Shown piece after piece: positions 6,442-15,097 of a stretch of DNA of 16,191 bases; within the stretch, counting starts at the first letter, position 1; each line of letters starts with the position of its first letter. The DNA is from Deltaproteobacteria bacterium (GTDB lineage Bacteria > Myxococcota_A > UBA796 > GCA-2862545): NCBI GenBank assembly GCA_019307545.1, contig JAFDJI010000047.1, positions 1 through 16,191 of the forward strand. The letters are read 5' to 3'. The notes under the pieces were generated by a model. The model was not told the DNA's origin. It did no database searches and saw only the letters and a program-made list of their open reading frames with translations. The position numbers were made by a program, and so were the translations under genes.

Positions 6442-9400
6442 ATGAGAAGCAGCTGGCTGGGGGCGGGCCGGCTCGAGCTGGCCGGCACGCCACTAACGAA
6501 CGGTGACGTGCGCCTGTGCCGTGCGCACGACACGCTCCTGGGGTTGTCCTGCGTGCTCAAGTACGCCTCCGCCGACAGCCCGGCGGCGCAAGCCGTGCTC
6601 CGGGAGGGGACCACCCTGGTCGACCTCGAGCATCCCTGGCTGGCGCCGGTCCTGTTCTGCTTCCGAGAGGTGGAGCCGGAGCTGCTGCCGTCCAACAACA
6701 CCCCGATTGCCGGCTTTGCCGTGCAATGGGACCCTGCCCCCCCCATCACCGAGGTACTCGGGGAAGCTTCCCCGGAGATGCGGCTGCGCGCCCTGTGCCA
6801 GGTGTTGGCGGTGTGGGACTACTTCCTGCGACGAGACGCCTGCCCTCCGCACCTCCACCCCGATGCCGTCCAGACCCATGGTGCAGCGGTTCGGGTCCTT
6901 CCGGTCAGTGTGGAGGAGCCACCCGCGGCAGGAGCAGGACACCACCCGAAGGGGTTGGCCATCCTGTGTCGAACCCTGCTCGCGGGTTGCGACGTCACCC
7001 TGTCCGAGCCGTTCCGGTGCCTGTCGACCGATGATCTGGAGGAGCCGCCCACGCGACCAGCGGAGGTCCTCACGGCGCTGCGCGACCGGGGGTTCGCGGT
7101 GCCCTGGGCCCACGGCGGTCCACCTCTTGTGGGCCGAGACCAGCCGGTGCAGGCGTTGCGGGAGGGCCTGGCTGGCGAGTTGGCGCGGCCGGCGTTGCTC
7201 GTTGGCCGCCGGGGCAGCGGCCGCATTCGGGTGGCACGGGCCGCGTTGAACACCGTCGCCACCAAGGACCACCTCCCGGTACTGGACCTGTCCCGCACCG
7301 ATGCCCCTCTCCTCTCCATCCACCGGCTTCTGTTCCCGAACGGCGAGCTTGCGCCCGACTTCGACGCGACCTGGGCCACAGCTGCCCGCCAGTCCATTGC
7401 GGACAACCCCATGTCCGGCGCCGTCTTCCTCGGTCGCGTCGAGGACCTGCCACCCGAGGAAGGTCGGCTCCTGGAGGGGCTCGCCCAGGCGATGTCCGCG
7501 AACGGCCTCGCGGTGTCCTGGGTGACGACACGACACACGCCGGGCACCGCGTCCCTGCCCCTCGACCCGCTCGATGCGTCGCAGGTGGCCCGGCTGGCGG
7601 GTTTCTACCGAGTCCCACCCGGCCCAGCGGTTCGGCGGATGAGGAAGCACACGGGCGGGATGCCCGGTCTGCTCGTCCGAGCCCTGCAACTGGCCTCTCC
7701 GGAAGGGAGCGGGATGCCCTCCGAGGCCGAGGCGACCCTGGCGCTGCTCACCGACCTGCCGGACGGGATCCCACCACGGGTGGTGGCCGGCCTCCCATCC
7801 ACCCACCGTCGTGCGCTCCCGCTGCTCAGCCGGCGTCGCTACGTGTGGTTCGACCGTGAGGGGGCCCTCCACCGGGACGCCAGCCGAGACCCGGGCCGGA
7901 TCGACCCGAAGCTCGCAGGGCTCCTGGGCAAGCTGGTGCTCGACCCGCTCGGGGAGTCGGACCCACTGTGGCGAGCGTTGGTGTGGTTGCGCCTGGGTGA
8001 CACCGAGAGGGCGAACGCGCTCTTCGAGCAGGCCAGGGCGGCGGCGGGGGATCGGGAGAACGCCCTCCTGGAGCTTGCGGCCGGTCTGGCCCGCGAGGGG
8101 AACACGGAAGCGATCCTCACCTTCGCGCGCATCCGGCTGCACCAGGGCCGGCCCGTGGACGCGATCTCGGCGCTGTCCTCCCTGCCGCAGTCCTCGACAG
8201 AGAGTCGAACGCTCCGCATCCACGCCCTTCGGCACGCGGGTGAGCACGCCCAGGCTGCGACCGAGGCGCGCACGTTCCTATCCGGTGAAGGCCAGCCGGC
8301 GGTCTGGCTGGAGCTGTCACGAGCGCTGTTGGCCCTCGGTGACCTGCAAGGGGTAGAGCAGGCCCTCTCCGAGGCCAGCAGGGACGGAGCAGACCACACG
8401 GCTGGTGAGCACCTGGCCGTCCGCGCCGCGCTCGCGGTCCGCCGCCTGCGTACGGGTGCGGAGCTGGAAGACCTCCCGGTGCTCATCGAGCAGGTCGAGG
8501 GCTTGGAGGATGGACCCGCCGGGGTGTTGGGGGCCGTGGGCTGGATTCTGGTACGAATCGGCGATGACTTGCGGGCCTCGAGGCTCCTGGAACGCGCTGC
8601 CATCGCCGCGGACAGGGATGGGATGTTCCTGAACGGTGCCGTCTCTCGCGTGCACCAGGGCCAGACCTGCCAGCGCCTGGGGCTGGGCGAGGAGGCGAGG
8701 CAGGCCTGGCTGGAAGCCCTCGCCACGGCCCAGGCACTCGGCATGCCCCCCCTGCTACGCCGGATCCGCTACTTGCTGGCACGCCTGGAGATTCGGGTCG
8801 GCCGCCTGGATGTTGCCGAACATCACCGGACGCGGCTGCGGACACTGGCGGACTCGGTTCACGACCCCAACCTGCATGCCACCGCCGGAATCGTCGACGC
8901 GTGGTGCGAGCTCGCGCACCAGCGCCCGGAGGCCGCCCTGGCAGCGCTCGACCGCGTAGACCCGACGCGCCTGTCCGAACCACTGACGCTCGCCTATGCG
9001 ATTCCCCGGGGCCTTGCGCTCCTGGAGACGGGAAGTCTCGCCGAGGCCAGGCAGATCGTGGACACGGCTTCCGTTCCGGCTCACCCCGAAGGAGCCCTTC
9101 GCCTCCTCTCACTACGTGGCCGCGTGTACGTCGCGCTCGGGAGACGCTACCTTCGGGAGGCGCGCGATCGGCTGCCCGAGACGCCTCGACCCCTGGAGCG
9201 CCAGGTCGTCGAAGAGGTCCTCCTGGCCTGCACGAGCGAGGACCTGGTGACGGAGCCGGTGGGGGTGAAGCGCACCCAGAACACACCGCCATGCGAGACA
9301 CGAGCCGTCCTGGGCGTCCTCCAGTCCAACCTGGAGCAGGCGGATGCCATCGAGACCACCATCGCCATGCTGGACCCGGAACGAAACAACAACCTCCTCA

Positions 9401-10305
9401 TCACCGGTGCCACCGGGGTCGGGAAGCGGGTGTTCGCGGAGCGCCTCGCGGTCGAGGTGCTCGGGCTGACCGGTTTGGAGGAGGTGGTCCTCCGTCGGAC
9501 CGATCCCCAGATGCTGGTGAGCATGCTCACGGGCACCCGCAAGGGTGAGTTCACCGGTGCCCTGGACCAGCAGGGCGCCATCGACCGGGCCATCAAGGGG
9601 CGCAAGGCGCTACTGCTGGACGAGCTACACACCCTGGACCGCGCGGGGCAGGAGATCCTCTTGCCGCTGCTCGAGTTGCCCCGCCGGCGTTTTGGCGGGC
9701 TGATGCGCTCGGCCCACGACATCCGCGGTCCACTGCAGATCATGCTCGCGACCAATTGGGACCTCTCGGGCACTCGCTGGCGCAATCTGTTCCGCTCCGA
9801 CCTGTGGTACCGGATGAGCCAGCTCCACGTACACCTGCCTCCTCTGGCCGCGCGCGGGACCGAGGCGATCTACCAATACCTGACGGAGATGCTGAAGGAA
9901 GCTGGGTTCCCGGATCCCGAAGACGCGCTCGAGCCCCGCGCGATCTACGCCCTGCTCGCCCACCCCTGGGAGGGCAACCTGCGCGAGCTGCACACCGTCG
10001 CCTCCCGTATCTCCAGCTTCCGACGCCTGTATGCCAGACGCCTCACCGTGGACGACCTGCCCCGGCTGGCGGTGGGCCCCGAGATCGACGTGATCAGCCC
10101 CTTCGGGACCCGCGACGTGCTGGAGATGCTGGAGTTGAACGCGGTGGTAGAGGCCCTTCGCCGCTGCGACTGGAACCAGAAGGCGGCAGCGGAGCGACTC
10201 GCCATCAGCAAGTATCGCCTCCACCGCATCCTGCAGAAACACGACCTGGTCGAGTGGGTACGGGACAAGCGCTCTGGTGTCGACGCGGGAGAGGCCGGCG
10301 CGTAG
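6442..10305 (+). CDS. Sigma-54 activator: pseudokinase, STAND-like ATPase, TPR, AAA+, Fis-type HTH
   Basis: This 1287-aa cytoplasmic regulator ends in a complete bacterial enhancer-binding module: Walker A GATGVGK (K995), GEFTGA sigma-54 loop (1035-1040, canonical GAFTGA), Walker B LLLDE (1057-1061), sensor I ATN (1103-1105), arginine-finger pair FRSDLWYR (R1118, R1124), sensor II HPWEGNLREL (1174-1183) and a Fis-like HTH (about 1235-1265). It should use ATP to open sigma-54 promoters. The front is unusual. Residues 1-200 look like a protein kinase N-lobe (VLK with K40, E55, then LEHPWLAPV), but the catalytic-loop region reads PPHLHPDAVQ (about 135-144) with no HRD, and no DFG is present, so it is a likely pseudokinase. 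Residues about 225-450 resemble a STAND/AAA_16 ATPase with a degenerate P-loop GRRGSGRI (255-262, Lys replaced by Arg). About 500-930 are TPR-like helical repeats. The front probably senses a signal and restrains the AAA+ core. No strong ribosome binding site is seen; it is probably co-transcribed with the 238-aa gene. Confidence 0.9.
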   Translation: MRSSWLGAGRLELAGTPLTNGDVRLCRAHDTLLGLSCVLKYASADSPAAQAVLREGTTLVDLEHPWLAPVLFCFREVEPELLPSNNTPIAGFAVQWDPAPPITEVLGEASPEMRLRALCQVLAVWDYFLRRDACPPHLHPDAVQTHGAAVRVLPVSVEEPPAAGAGHHPKGLAILCRTLLAGCDVTLSEPFRCLSTDDLEEPPTRPAEVLTALRDRGFAVPWAHGGPPLVGRDQPVQALREGLAGELARPALLVGRRGSGRIRVARAALNTVATKDHLPVLDLSRTDAPLLSIHRLLFPNGELAPDFDATWATAARQSIADNPMSGAVFLGRVEDLPPEEGRLLEGLAQAMSANGLAVSWVTTRHTPGTASLPLDPLDASQVARLAGFYRVPPGPAVRRMRKHTGGMPGLLVRALQLASPEGSGMPSEAEATLALLTDLPDGIPPRVVAGLPSTHRRALPLLSRRRYVWFDREGALHRDASRDPGRIDPKLAGLLGKLVLDPLGESDPLWRALVWLRLGDTERANALFEQARAAAGDRENALLELAAGLAREGNTEAILTFARIRLHQGRPVDAISALSSLPQSSTESRTLRIHALRHAGEHAQAATEARTFLSGEGQPAVWLELSRALLALGDLQGVEQALSEASRDGADHTAGEHLAVRAALAVRRLRTGAELEDLPVLIEQVEGLEDGPAGVLGAVGWILVRIGDDLRASRLLERAAIAADRDGMFLNGAVSRVHQGQTCQRLGLGEEARQAWLEALATAQALGMPPLLRRIRYLLARLEIRVGRLDVAEHHRTRLRTLADSVHDPNLHATAGIVDAWCELAHQRPEAALAALDRVDPTRLSEPLTLAYAIPRGLALLETGSLAEARQIVDTASVPAHPEGALRLLSLRGRVYVALGRRYLREARDRLPETPRPLERQVVEEVLLACTSEDLVTEPVGVKRTQNTPPCETRAVLGVLQSNLEQADAIETTIAMLDPERNNNLLITGATGVGKRVFAERLAVEVLGLTGLEEVVLRRTDPQMLVSMLTGTRKGEFTGALDQQGAIDRAIKGRKALLLDELHTLDRAGQEILLPLLELPRRRFGGLMRSAHDIRGPLQIMLATNWDLSGTRWRNLFRSDLWYRMSQLHVHLPPLAARGTEAIYQYLTEMLKEAGFPDPEDALEPRAIYALLAHPWEGNLRELHTVASRISSFRRLYARRLTVDDLPRLAVGPEIDVISPFGTRDVLEMLELNAVVEALRRCDWNQKAAAERLAISKYRLHRILQKHDLVEWVRDKRSGVDAGEAGA

Positions 10306-10330
10306 CCTCACGAGGTCTGGGTCACCGGGT

Positions 10331-11422
10331 CTATCCCTTGCCCCGCTCCTTCTTCGACAATCCCCCCCGCTTGAGGCGCTGGGCGACTACGCCGTATTGT
10401 CGCTGCTTGTAGAGGTGGTGGGCGTTCTCCCCGTCTTCGTTGAGGCGCGCAGTCTCCACGTCCACGATTTGGAACTCCACCATCAGAAACACCACCCGCC
10501 CCAACTCGAGGCTGAGGTATGGGGAGCGGGCCTCCGGCAGTCCCAGCGGGTAGTCGGCGATGAAGTTGATCATCCGGTAGTCGGCCCCGGAGAACTCGTT
10601 CTTTCCGGTCAGCTTCTGGATCGGCTCGTCACTGAGCGGCTGTGCGCGCGTCAGCGCCTGTTGATCGGTGTGTTCCAGGACCCGGCTCGGATCCAGGAGG
10701 TTGTTGTGGCTCTGGGCCGGAATGACGTAGTTGAAGGGGAACATATTCCGTTGCAGCCACAACAGGGCGGGGACCAGGTCGTCCCCGGTCTCCACGACGA
10801 GGCGAAAGCGCAGCTTGTCGAAGATGGTGGCGGCGATGGTCTCCTTCTTCGCGATGAGCTTGGTGATGACCGAGTTCCGGGTCTTGCGGGAGCCGTAGAA
10901 CGAGACCACGGGCAGGCTGCTCTTCTGCATCTGGCGCGCCTGTCGGAGGATGCGGGCCTCCGCGAGGTCACACAGCTCCGCCTCGGAGATGGCCGAGCGG
11001 AACTTCAGATCCGCGGCCTCCATGTGGTGGATGACGTGCATGAGCTTGAGGATCACGCAAGACAGGATCTGGCGTCGCCGGAACCCCCCGGTCTCGGAAG
11101 CCCACACGAACACCTGGCGAGGATCCTGGGGGTTGCGCAGCTCCGGCGGAAACTGCAATCGAAGCTGCTCTTCCAGGTAGCTGACCGCCTCGTTGTACAC
11201 GAAACGGAGCCGCTCCCGGTCCAGCGGATCCTCCACATCGATGAGGAGCAGGGCGAGGTGGTGGTCCACCGCGGCGAGATCGGGGAAATTGGCCCGCTGC
11301 CAATCGATGACCGAGGAACCCGCGAGGACCAGGCGCAGGGCCTCCACGTCCCCCAGGGTCAGCTCCAGTTCTTTGTAGGTGTGGGTCGCGGAGGTGTCGA
11401 GCTCCAGGATGTCACGTCGCAT
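10331..11422 (-). CDS. RelA/SpoT-synthetase-like protein (TIGR04552-type family)
   Basis: I recall related proteins catalogued as TIGR04552 in Myxococcales-type genomes; that label is from memory and unchecked. The 363-aa product carries a series of motifs in the order of (p)ppGpp synthetase domains: GSRKTRNSVITK (177-188, compare RelA GRPKHIYSIWRK), IFDKLRFRLV (200-209, compare LFDVRAVRIV), DYRMINF (281-287, in place of NGYQSIHT), MVEFQIVD (314-321, compare VEIQIRT, where the Glu binds metal) and NAHHLYK (333-339, compare AAHWxYK). The usual Arg two residues before the first Lys is Ser here, with Arg shifted one place. No HD hydrolase, TGS or ACT domain is evident. It may make an alarmone or be an inactive relative. 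The ATG at 11422 is preferred to GTG 11452 because GGAGGA lies four bases upstream of it. It converges on the activator gene with a 25-bp gap and is divergent from rsgA. Confidence 0.75.
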   Translation of the reverse strand: MRRDILELDTSATHTYKELELTLGDVEALRLVLAGSSVIDWQRANFPDLAAVDHHLALLLIDVEDPLDRERLRFVYNEAVSYLEEQLRLQFPPELRNPQDPRQVFVWASETGGFRRRQILSCVILKLMHVIHHMEAADLKFRSAISEAELCDLAEARILRQARQMQKSSLPVVSFYGSRKTRNSVITKLIAKKETIAATIFDKLRFRLVVETGDDLVPALLWLQRNMFPFNYVIPAQSHNNLLDPSRVLEHTDQQALTRAQPLSDEPIQKLTGKNEFSGADYRMINFIADYPLGLPEARSPYLSLELGRVVFLMVEFQIVDVETARLNEDGENAHHLYKQRQYGVVAQRLKRGGLSKKERGKG

Positions 11423-11520
11423 CGGGTCCTCCGCGGTTGGACGCCGCTCCACCCCGAGGCTAACCCGTGTCCAGCGGGCGCGACGCCTCTGTGGGGGGTC
11501 GACCGCCCGTCTCGGCGAGG

Positions 11521-11534
11521 AGGAGGGGCCGCTG
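11521..11534 (+). promoter_or_regulatory. Possible ribosome binding site with CTG start for rsgA
   Basis: AGGAGG at 11521-11526 is followed after five bases by CTG at 11532-11534, which is in the rsgA frame. It would add 15 residues (GPKTGKRAPIRTGS and a Val) ahead of the GTG start and would include the whole first strand of the OB domain. CTG starts are rare, so this is an option rather than a call. Confidence 0.3.
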
Positions 11535-11576
11535 GGGCCAAAGACCGGGAAGAGGGCACCGATTCGGACCGGGAGC

Positions 11577-12446
11577 GTGGTGGAGACACGCGGTCGGAAG
11601 GTCCGGGTGCGCGATGACCAGGGGGAGCGTGATTGCTTCCTCGCCGGTCAGCGTGCGGTGGTCGGCGACCGCGTGTGCTGGGTGGTGGCCCGAGGCAGCG
11701 GCGGCAAGCTGGTGTCCACGGAGCCCCGGACCACCGTGCTGCGCCGCATGGACTCCCGAGGACGCGAGCAGTTGCTTGCAGCCAACCTCCGGGGCCTGCT
11801 GGTGACGATGTCGGCACGAGAGCCCGGGTTCCGGGTGTCCCTCCTCCATCGGTACATCGTCGTCGCCCACCAGGACGGACTCGACCTGGTGTTGATCCTG
11901 AACAAGACGGACCTTGGGGTGCCCGAGGAAGTGGAGGCCCACCTGGCGCTGCTCGAACCCACCGGCCTCCGGGTGCTGCGGACCTCGGCGAAGACCGGGG
12001 AGGGCATCGAGGGGCTGCGCCGATTCCTGGCTGCGGAGGCGGAAGGCGGGCCGTGGGCACTCGTCGGCAGCTCCGGGGTGGGGAAGACCTCGTTGATCGT
12101 CGCCCTGCTCCCCGACGCGGAGGTCGGGGCCATCGCGGAAATCTCGTCCTACTGGGGCACAGGACGGCACGCGACCACCCACAGTCGCCTGTTCACCCTG
12201 CCCGACGGCGGGGAGATCGCAGACTCTCCAGGGATACGCAACCTCACGCCGGTCATCAGGGACCCGGTTGATCTCCGGCTCTACTTCCCGCGGGTCGGAT
12301 CGGTGTCGTGCAAGTTCCGCGACTGCCAACACCGCCCCGAGGAAGAGGGATGTACCGCGGAGGCAGAGGTGCCCGCCCCGCTGCTCGCCTCCTACCGCTT
12401 CCTGTTGGAAGAGCTGACCGAGGTCGCCGAGACCTCCAAGCCCTAG
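11577..12446 (+). CDS. rsgA: Ribosome small-subunit-dependent GTPase RsgA
   Basis: RsgA is a GTPase that checks late maturation of the 30S subunit. The protein has the family's circularly permuted order: OB-like N-terminus (VVETRGRKVRV...VVGDRV), G4 NKTD (109-112), G5 TSAKTGEG, G1 GSSGVGKTS (164-172), G2 region with TTHSRLF, G3 DSPG (216-219), and a C-terminal zinc site C245-x4-C250-x-H252-x6-C259. All key residues are present, so it should be active. The start is uncertain: GTG at 11577 (289 aa) is the nearest conventional codon but has no good ribosome binding site and trims a few residues from the first OB strand. Alternatives are CTG 11532 with AGGAGG upstream, or ATG 11409, which would overlap the divergent gene. 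It converges on the deaminase gene with only three bases between stop codons. Confidence 0.93.
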   Translation: MVETRGRKVRVRDDQGERDCFLAGQRAVVGDRVCWVVARGSGGKLVSTEPRTTVLRRMDSRGREQLLAANLRGLLVTMSAREPGFRVSLLHRYIVVAHQDGLDLVLILNKTDLGVPEEVEAHLALLEPTGLRVLRTSAKTGEGIEGLRRFLAAEAEGGPWALVGSSGVGKTSLIVALLPDAEVGAIAEISSYWGTGRHATTHSRLFTLPDGGEIADSPGIRNLTPVIRDPVDLRLYFPRVGSVSCKFRDCQHRPEEEGCTAEAEVPAPLLASYRFLLEELTEVAETSKP

Positions 12447-12449
12447 CTT

Positions 12450-12929
12450 CTAAACCTGCCCCAGGCGCGGGTCCTGCGGCCCCTCGACGCCCCTGACCTC
12501 CACCCCGTGCTCCTGCAGGTACGGCACCCCGTTCGCACCGGCGTAGCCGCCATCCACCACCAGCACCCGCACGATCCCGGCGTGATGGATGAGCTTGGCG
12601 CACAGGATGCAGGGCTCGCCGGTGACGATGAGCCAGGCCCCCTTGGTGGGGACACCGTTGGCGGCGGCGTTGCAGATCACGTTCATCTCGGCGTGGTGGC
12701 ACCCGATCTCCATCCGAGTGCCGGACTGCACGCCCAGGGTGTCCCGGAGGCAGGTATCGCCGCCGCAGAGCTCGCCGCCGCCTCGGGGACCCCCGTTGTA
12801 GCCGTCCATGAGGATCACGTTCCGCTCGGGATCCAGAAGCAGGGCCCCGAACTTCCGTCTTGGGCAGTTCGAGGCCTTGGCCAGCGCCAGGCACTGCTCG
12901 ACCCGAATCCTGATGTGCTTGTCCTTCAC
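12450..12929 (-). CDS. dCMP deaminase / ComEB-type zinc deaminase
   Basis: The 159-aa protein belongs to the zinc-dependent cytidine/deoxycytidylate deaminase superfamily. H79-A-E81 in CHHAEMN supplies one zinc ligand and the proton-shuttling Glu, and PCILC (C107, C110) supplies the other two ligands. The insert CGGDTCLR (55-62) and GYNGGPRG are typical of the dCMP deaminase/ComEB branch, which converts dCMP to dUMP for thymidylate synthesis. The GTG at 12929 is chosen because GGAGGA lies six bases upstream and KDKHIRIRVEQCLALAKAS matches the family's start; the open frame further upstream overlaps the divergent gene and has no homologous look. Substrate (dCMP versus another cytosine nucleotide) is inferred from subfamily features. 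Confidence 0.88.
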   Translation of the reverse strand: MKDKHIRIRVEQCLALAKASNCPRRKFGALLLDPERNVILMDGYNGGPRGGGELCGGDTCLRDTLGVQSGTRMEIGCHHAEMNVICNAAANGVPTKGAWLIVTGEPCILCAKLIHHAGIVRVLVVDGGYAGANGVPYLQEHGVEVRGVEGPQDPRLGQV

Positions 12930-12984
12930 CGACCGTCCTCCGCGCGGACCCTGTATCCCGTGGCCCGGGTGCGGAAGAGCCGGT

Positions 12985-13626
12985 ATGAAGTCATTCAGCC
13001 CTCTTGTTGGTGACCCTCCCTTGCTGACACCCCTGCTGGCACTGCTACTCGCCTCCGTTCCCGCCAGTGGTGGTGCACTCGTCCTCTCCCCCCTGGTCGG
13101 ACGGGACTTCGCCACCGACCAGTTCTGGGCCGGGCTCGACTTCGCGCTCCACGCGGACGGCATGCGGAAGGTGGCGCCGGTGGGTCGGATCACCCCGGGT
13201 TGGGCCATGGCGGACAGCCGACCGATGCTGTTCGCCGAAGCTGGGGTGGCGGTGGCCCTGCCCCACGACGGCGCGATCGTGCGATTGGGCGCCGCGGTCA
13301 ATGGCACCCTCTTCAACGCCCCCTACCGCCTCCCCATGGAGCTCCGAGACGAGGAAGATGCACACCTCGGCATCATCCCCGGGGTGGAGTTGCTGCTGGA
13401 GTTCGAGTTCGGCGAAGCGCGTCCCTTCGTCTTCGGGGCGCGTGCCGGCGTGCGGTCCTCCTCCAGCAACTACCTGTGCCAGGACCCACACGACATAGAG
13501 AATTGCCTGGCCTGGTACACCGGTTTCTCTGGCGGCTTCCTCGGTCGCGGGGCGATCACCGAGTGGCTGTACCTGGAACTGCTCGTCGGGCCGAGCCCAC
13601 ACCTGACGGTGGGCTACCCGTTCTGA
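12985..13626 (+). CDS. Exported protein, possible small outer-membrane beta-barrel
   Basis: I do not recognise the family. The 213-aa product begins with a signal-peptide-like segment (LLTPLLALLLASVPASGGA, about residues 13-31). The rest alternates hydrophobic and polar residues in strand-like runs rich in Gly and aromatics, such as MLFAEAGVAVAL, GVELLLEFEFG, RPFVFGARAGVR and YLELLVGPSPHLTVGYPF, and ends in Phe, as outer-membrane beta-barrels often do. Two cysteines (YLCQD, ENCLAW) could form a disulphide. The ATG at 12985 follows GGAAG at a good distance and starts just ahead of the signal peptide; TTG at 13021 is a possible shorter start. It is divergent from the deaminase gene (55-bp gap) and convergent with purB (22-bp gap). 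Outer-membrane location is inference. Confidence 0.65.
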   Translation: MKSFSPLVGDPPLLTPLLALLLASVPASGGALVLSPLVGRDFATDQFWAGLDFALHADGMRKVAPVGRITPGWAMADSRPMLFAEAGVAVALPHDGAIVRLGAAVNGTLFNAPYRLPMELRDEEDAHLGIIPGVELLLEFEFGEARPFVFGARAGVRSSSSNYLCQDPHDIENCLAWYTGFSGGFLGRGAITEWLYLELLVGPSPHLTVGYPF

Positions 13627-13648
13627 CAGGCCTCTTCCGGGAAGCTGG

Positions 13649-15085
13649 CTACACCCTCAGGCCCTGACCCGAGGACAGCTGACCTTCCCAACGGTCGAGC
13701 GCCCCACGCACCTCCCCGTCCAGGAACGCCTGCACCTGCTCTGGCGCCCGACCGATGAAGGCGACCGGGTCGAGCAGCGCGTCCAGGTCCTCGTGGACCG
13801 GTGCGAACAGGGGGTCGCGTCGGATCCGGTCCAGCAGGTCGTTGTCGGCACCCCGCTCCTTCACCTCGTGGGCGGCTGCCATGGCGTGGTTGCGGATGGC
13901 TTCGTGCACCTGCTGCCGATCCGCGCCCTTCTTCACCATGGCCATGAGGATGTTCTCGGTGGCCATGAAGGGCAGCTCCGCACGGATGCGCCGTTCGATC
14001 ACCGCCGGGTGGACCTCCAACCCGCCGGCGATCGCGAGCAGGGTCTCCAGGATCCCGTCCGCGGCGAGGAAGGCCTCGGCCAGGGCCACGCGCCGGTTGG
14101 CCGAATCGTCCAGGGTGCGCTCCATCCACTGGGTGGCCGCAGTCCAGGCGGTGTTCCCGGACAAGGTGATCAGGTATCGCGCCAGGGCACACACCCGCTC
14201 GGCACGCATGGGGTTGCGCTTGTAGGGCATGGCCGACGAGCCGACCTGGTGCTTTCGGAACGGCTCCTCCACTTCCTTGAGGTGCGCGAGCAAGCGTAGA
14301 TCCGTGGCCATGCGGTGGGCACCCACCCCGAAGGAAGCGAGGGCCGATACCACCTCGTGGTCCACCTTGCGCGGATAGGTCTGCCCGGTGACCGGCCAGG
14401 TCCCGGGAAAACCGAAGCCCTCGGCCAGCTTGCGGTCCAAGGCCTCCACCTTCCCCGAGTCTCCGTCGAACAGCGCCAAGTAGCTGGCCTGGGTCCCGGT
14501 CGTCCCCTTGGCGCCGCGGAAACGGAGTCGCTCCCGCTGCCGCTCCAGGTTCTCCAGGTCCAACAGCAGGTCCTGGATCCACAGGGTGGCTCGTTTGCCC
14601 ACCGTGGTGAGTTGGGCGGGCTGGAAGTGCGTGAACCCCAGGGTGGGCTGCGCGGCCCAACGACGCGCGAAGTCGCCCAGGCGGGCGATCACCCCGGCCA
14701 GCTTGGGGAGGAGCAACCCCAGGCCATCGCGCAACACCAACAGGTCGGTGTTGTCACCCACGAAGCACGAGGTGGCGCCGAGGTGGAGGATCGGTCGTGC
14801 CGTGGGCGCGACGTCCCCGAGGGCGTGCAGGTGTGCCATGACGTCGTGGCGCAATTGGCGCTCGTAGCGGGCAGCAGCCTCGTAGTCGATGTCGTCGAGG
14901 TGCGCGCGCAGCTCCTCCACCGCCTCTGCGGGAATCGGCAGGCCAAGCTCGCGCTGGGCCTCGGCGAGGTGGAGCCACAGCCGGCGCCAGGTCCGGAACT
15001 TGTGGTCATCCGAGAACAACGCCGCCATTTCGGCGGTGGCATACCGTTCCACCAGCGGGCTCGCGTACCGGCTCCGATCGGTCAA
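13649..15085 (-). CDS. purB: Adenylosuccinate lyase PurB
   Basis: PurB cleaves SAICAR to AICAR and adenylosuccinate to AMP in purine synthesis, with release of fumarate; the enzyme is a cytoplasmic tetramer. The 478-aa product has the fumarase/aspartase-superfamily signature GSSAMPYKRNP (282-292), which carries the catalytic serine loop, plus H80 in RHDV and H153 in FTHFQPAQ, matching the two catalytic histidines. HLGATS (101-106) completes the substrate site. The start is TTG at 15085: it is preceded by a strong GGAGGT, and LTDRSRYASPLVERYATAEM aligns with the normal N-terminus, whereas the upstream ATG at 15136 adds 17 unlike residues and has a poor ribosome binding site. It is transcribed divergently from the TVP38 gene. 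Confidence 0.96.
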   Translation of the reverse strand: MTDRSRYASPLVERYATAEMAALFSDDHKFRTWRRLWLHLAEAQRELGLPIPAEAVEELRAHLDDIDYEAAARYERQLRHDVMAHLHALGDVAPTARPILHLGATSCFVGDNTDLLVLRDGLGLLLPKLAGVIARLGDFARRWAAQPTLGFTHFQPAQLTTVGKRATLWIQDLLLDLENLERQRERLRFRGAKGTTGTQASYLALFDGDSGKVEALDRKLAEGFGFPGTWPVTGQTYPRKVDHEVVSALASFGVGAHRMATDLRLLAHLKEVEEPFRKHQVGSSAMPYKRNPMRAERVCALARYLITLSGNTAWTAATQWMERTLDDSANRRVALAEAFLAADGILETLLAIAGGLEVHPAVIERRIRAELPFMATENILMAMVKKGADRQQVHEAIRNHAMAAAHEVKERGADNDLLDRIRRDPLFAPVHEDLDALLDPVAFIGRAPEQVQAFLDGEVRGALDRWEGQLSSGQGLRV

Positions 15086-15090
15086 GGACC

Positions 15091-15097
15091 ACCTCCA
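15091..15097 (-). promoter_or_regulatory. Ribosome binding site that sets the purB TTG start
   Basis: The complement reads TGGAGGT, five bases from the TTG at 15085. This decides for the TTG over the ATG at 15136. Confidence 0.6.

Noticed and set aside
6493..8247. 584-aa open frame on the minus strand
   Set aside because: It lies opposite the activator gene, has low-complexity Arg/Gly/Pro composition and shows no recognisable domain; it is a shadow of a high-GC gene.
12808..12984. Upstream extension of the exported-protein frame
   Set aside because: It lies opposite the deaminase gene and would bury the signal peptide; ATG 12985 is the sensible start.
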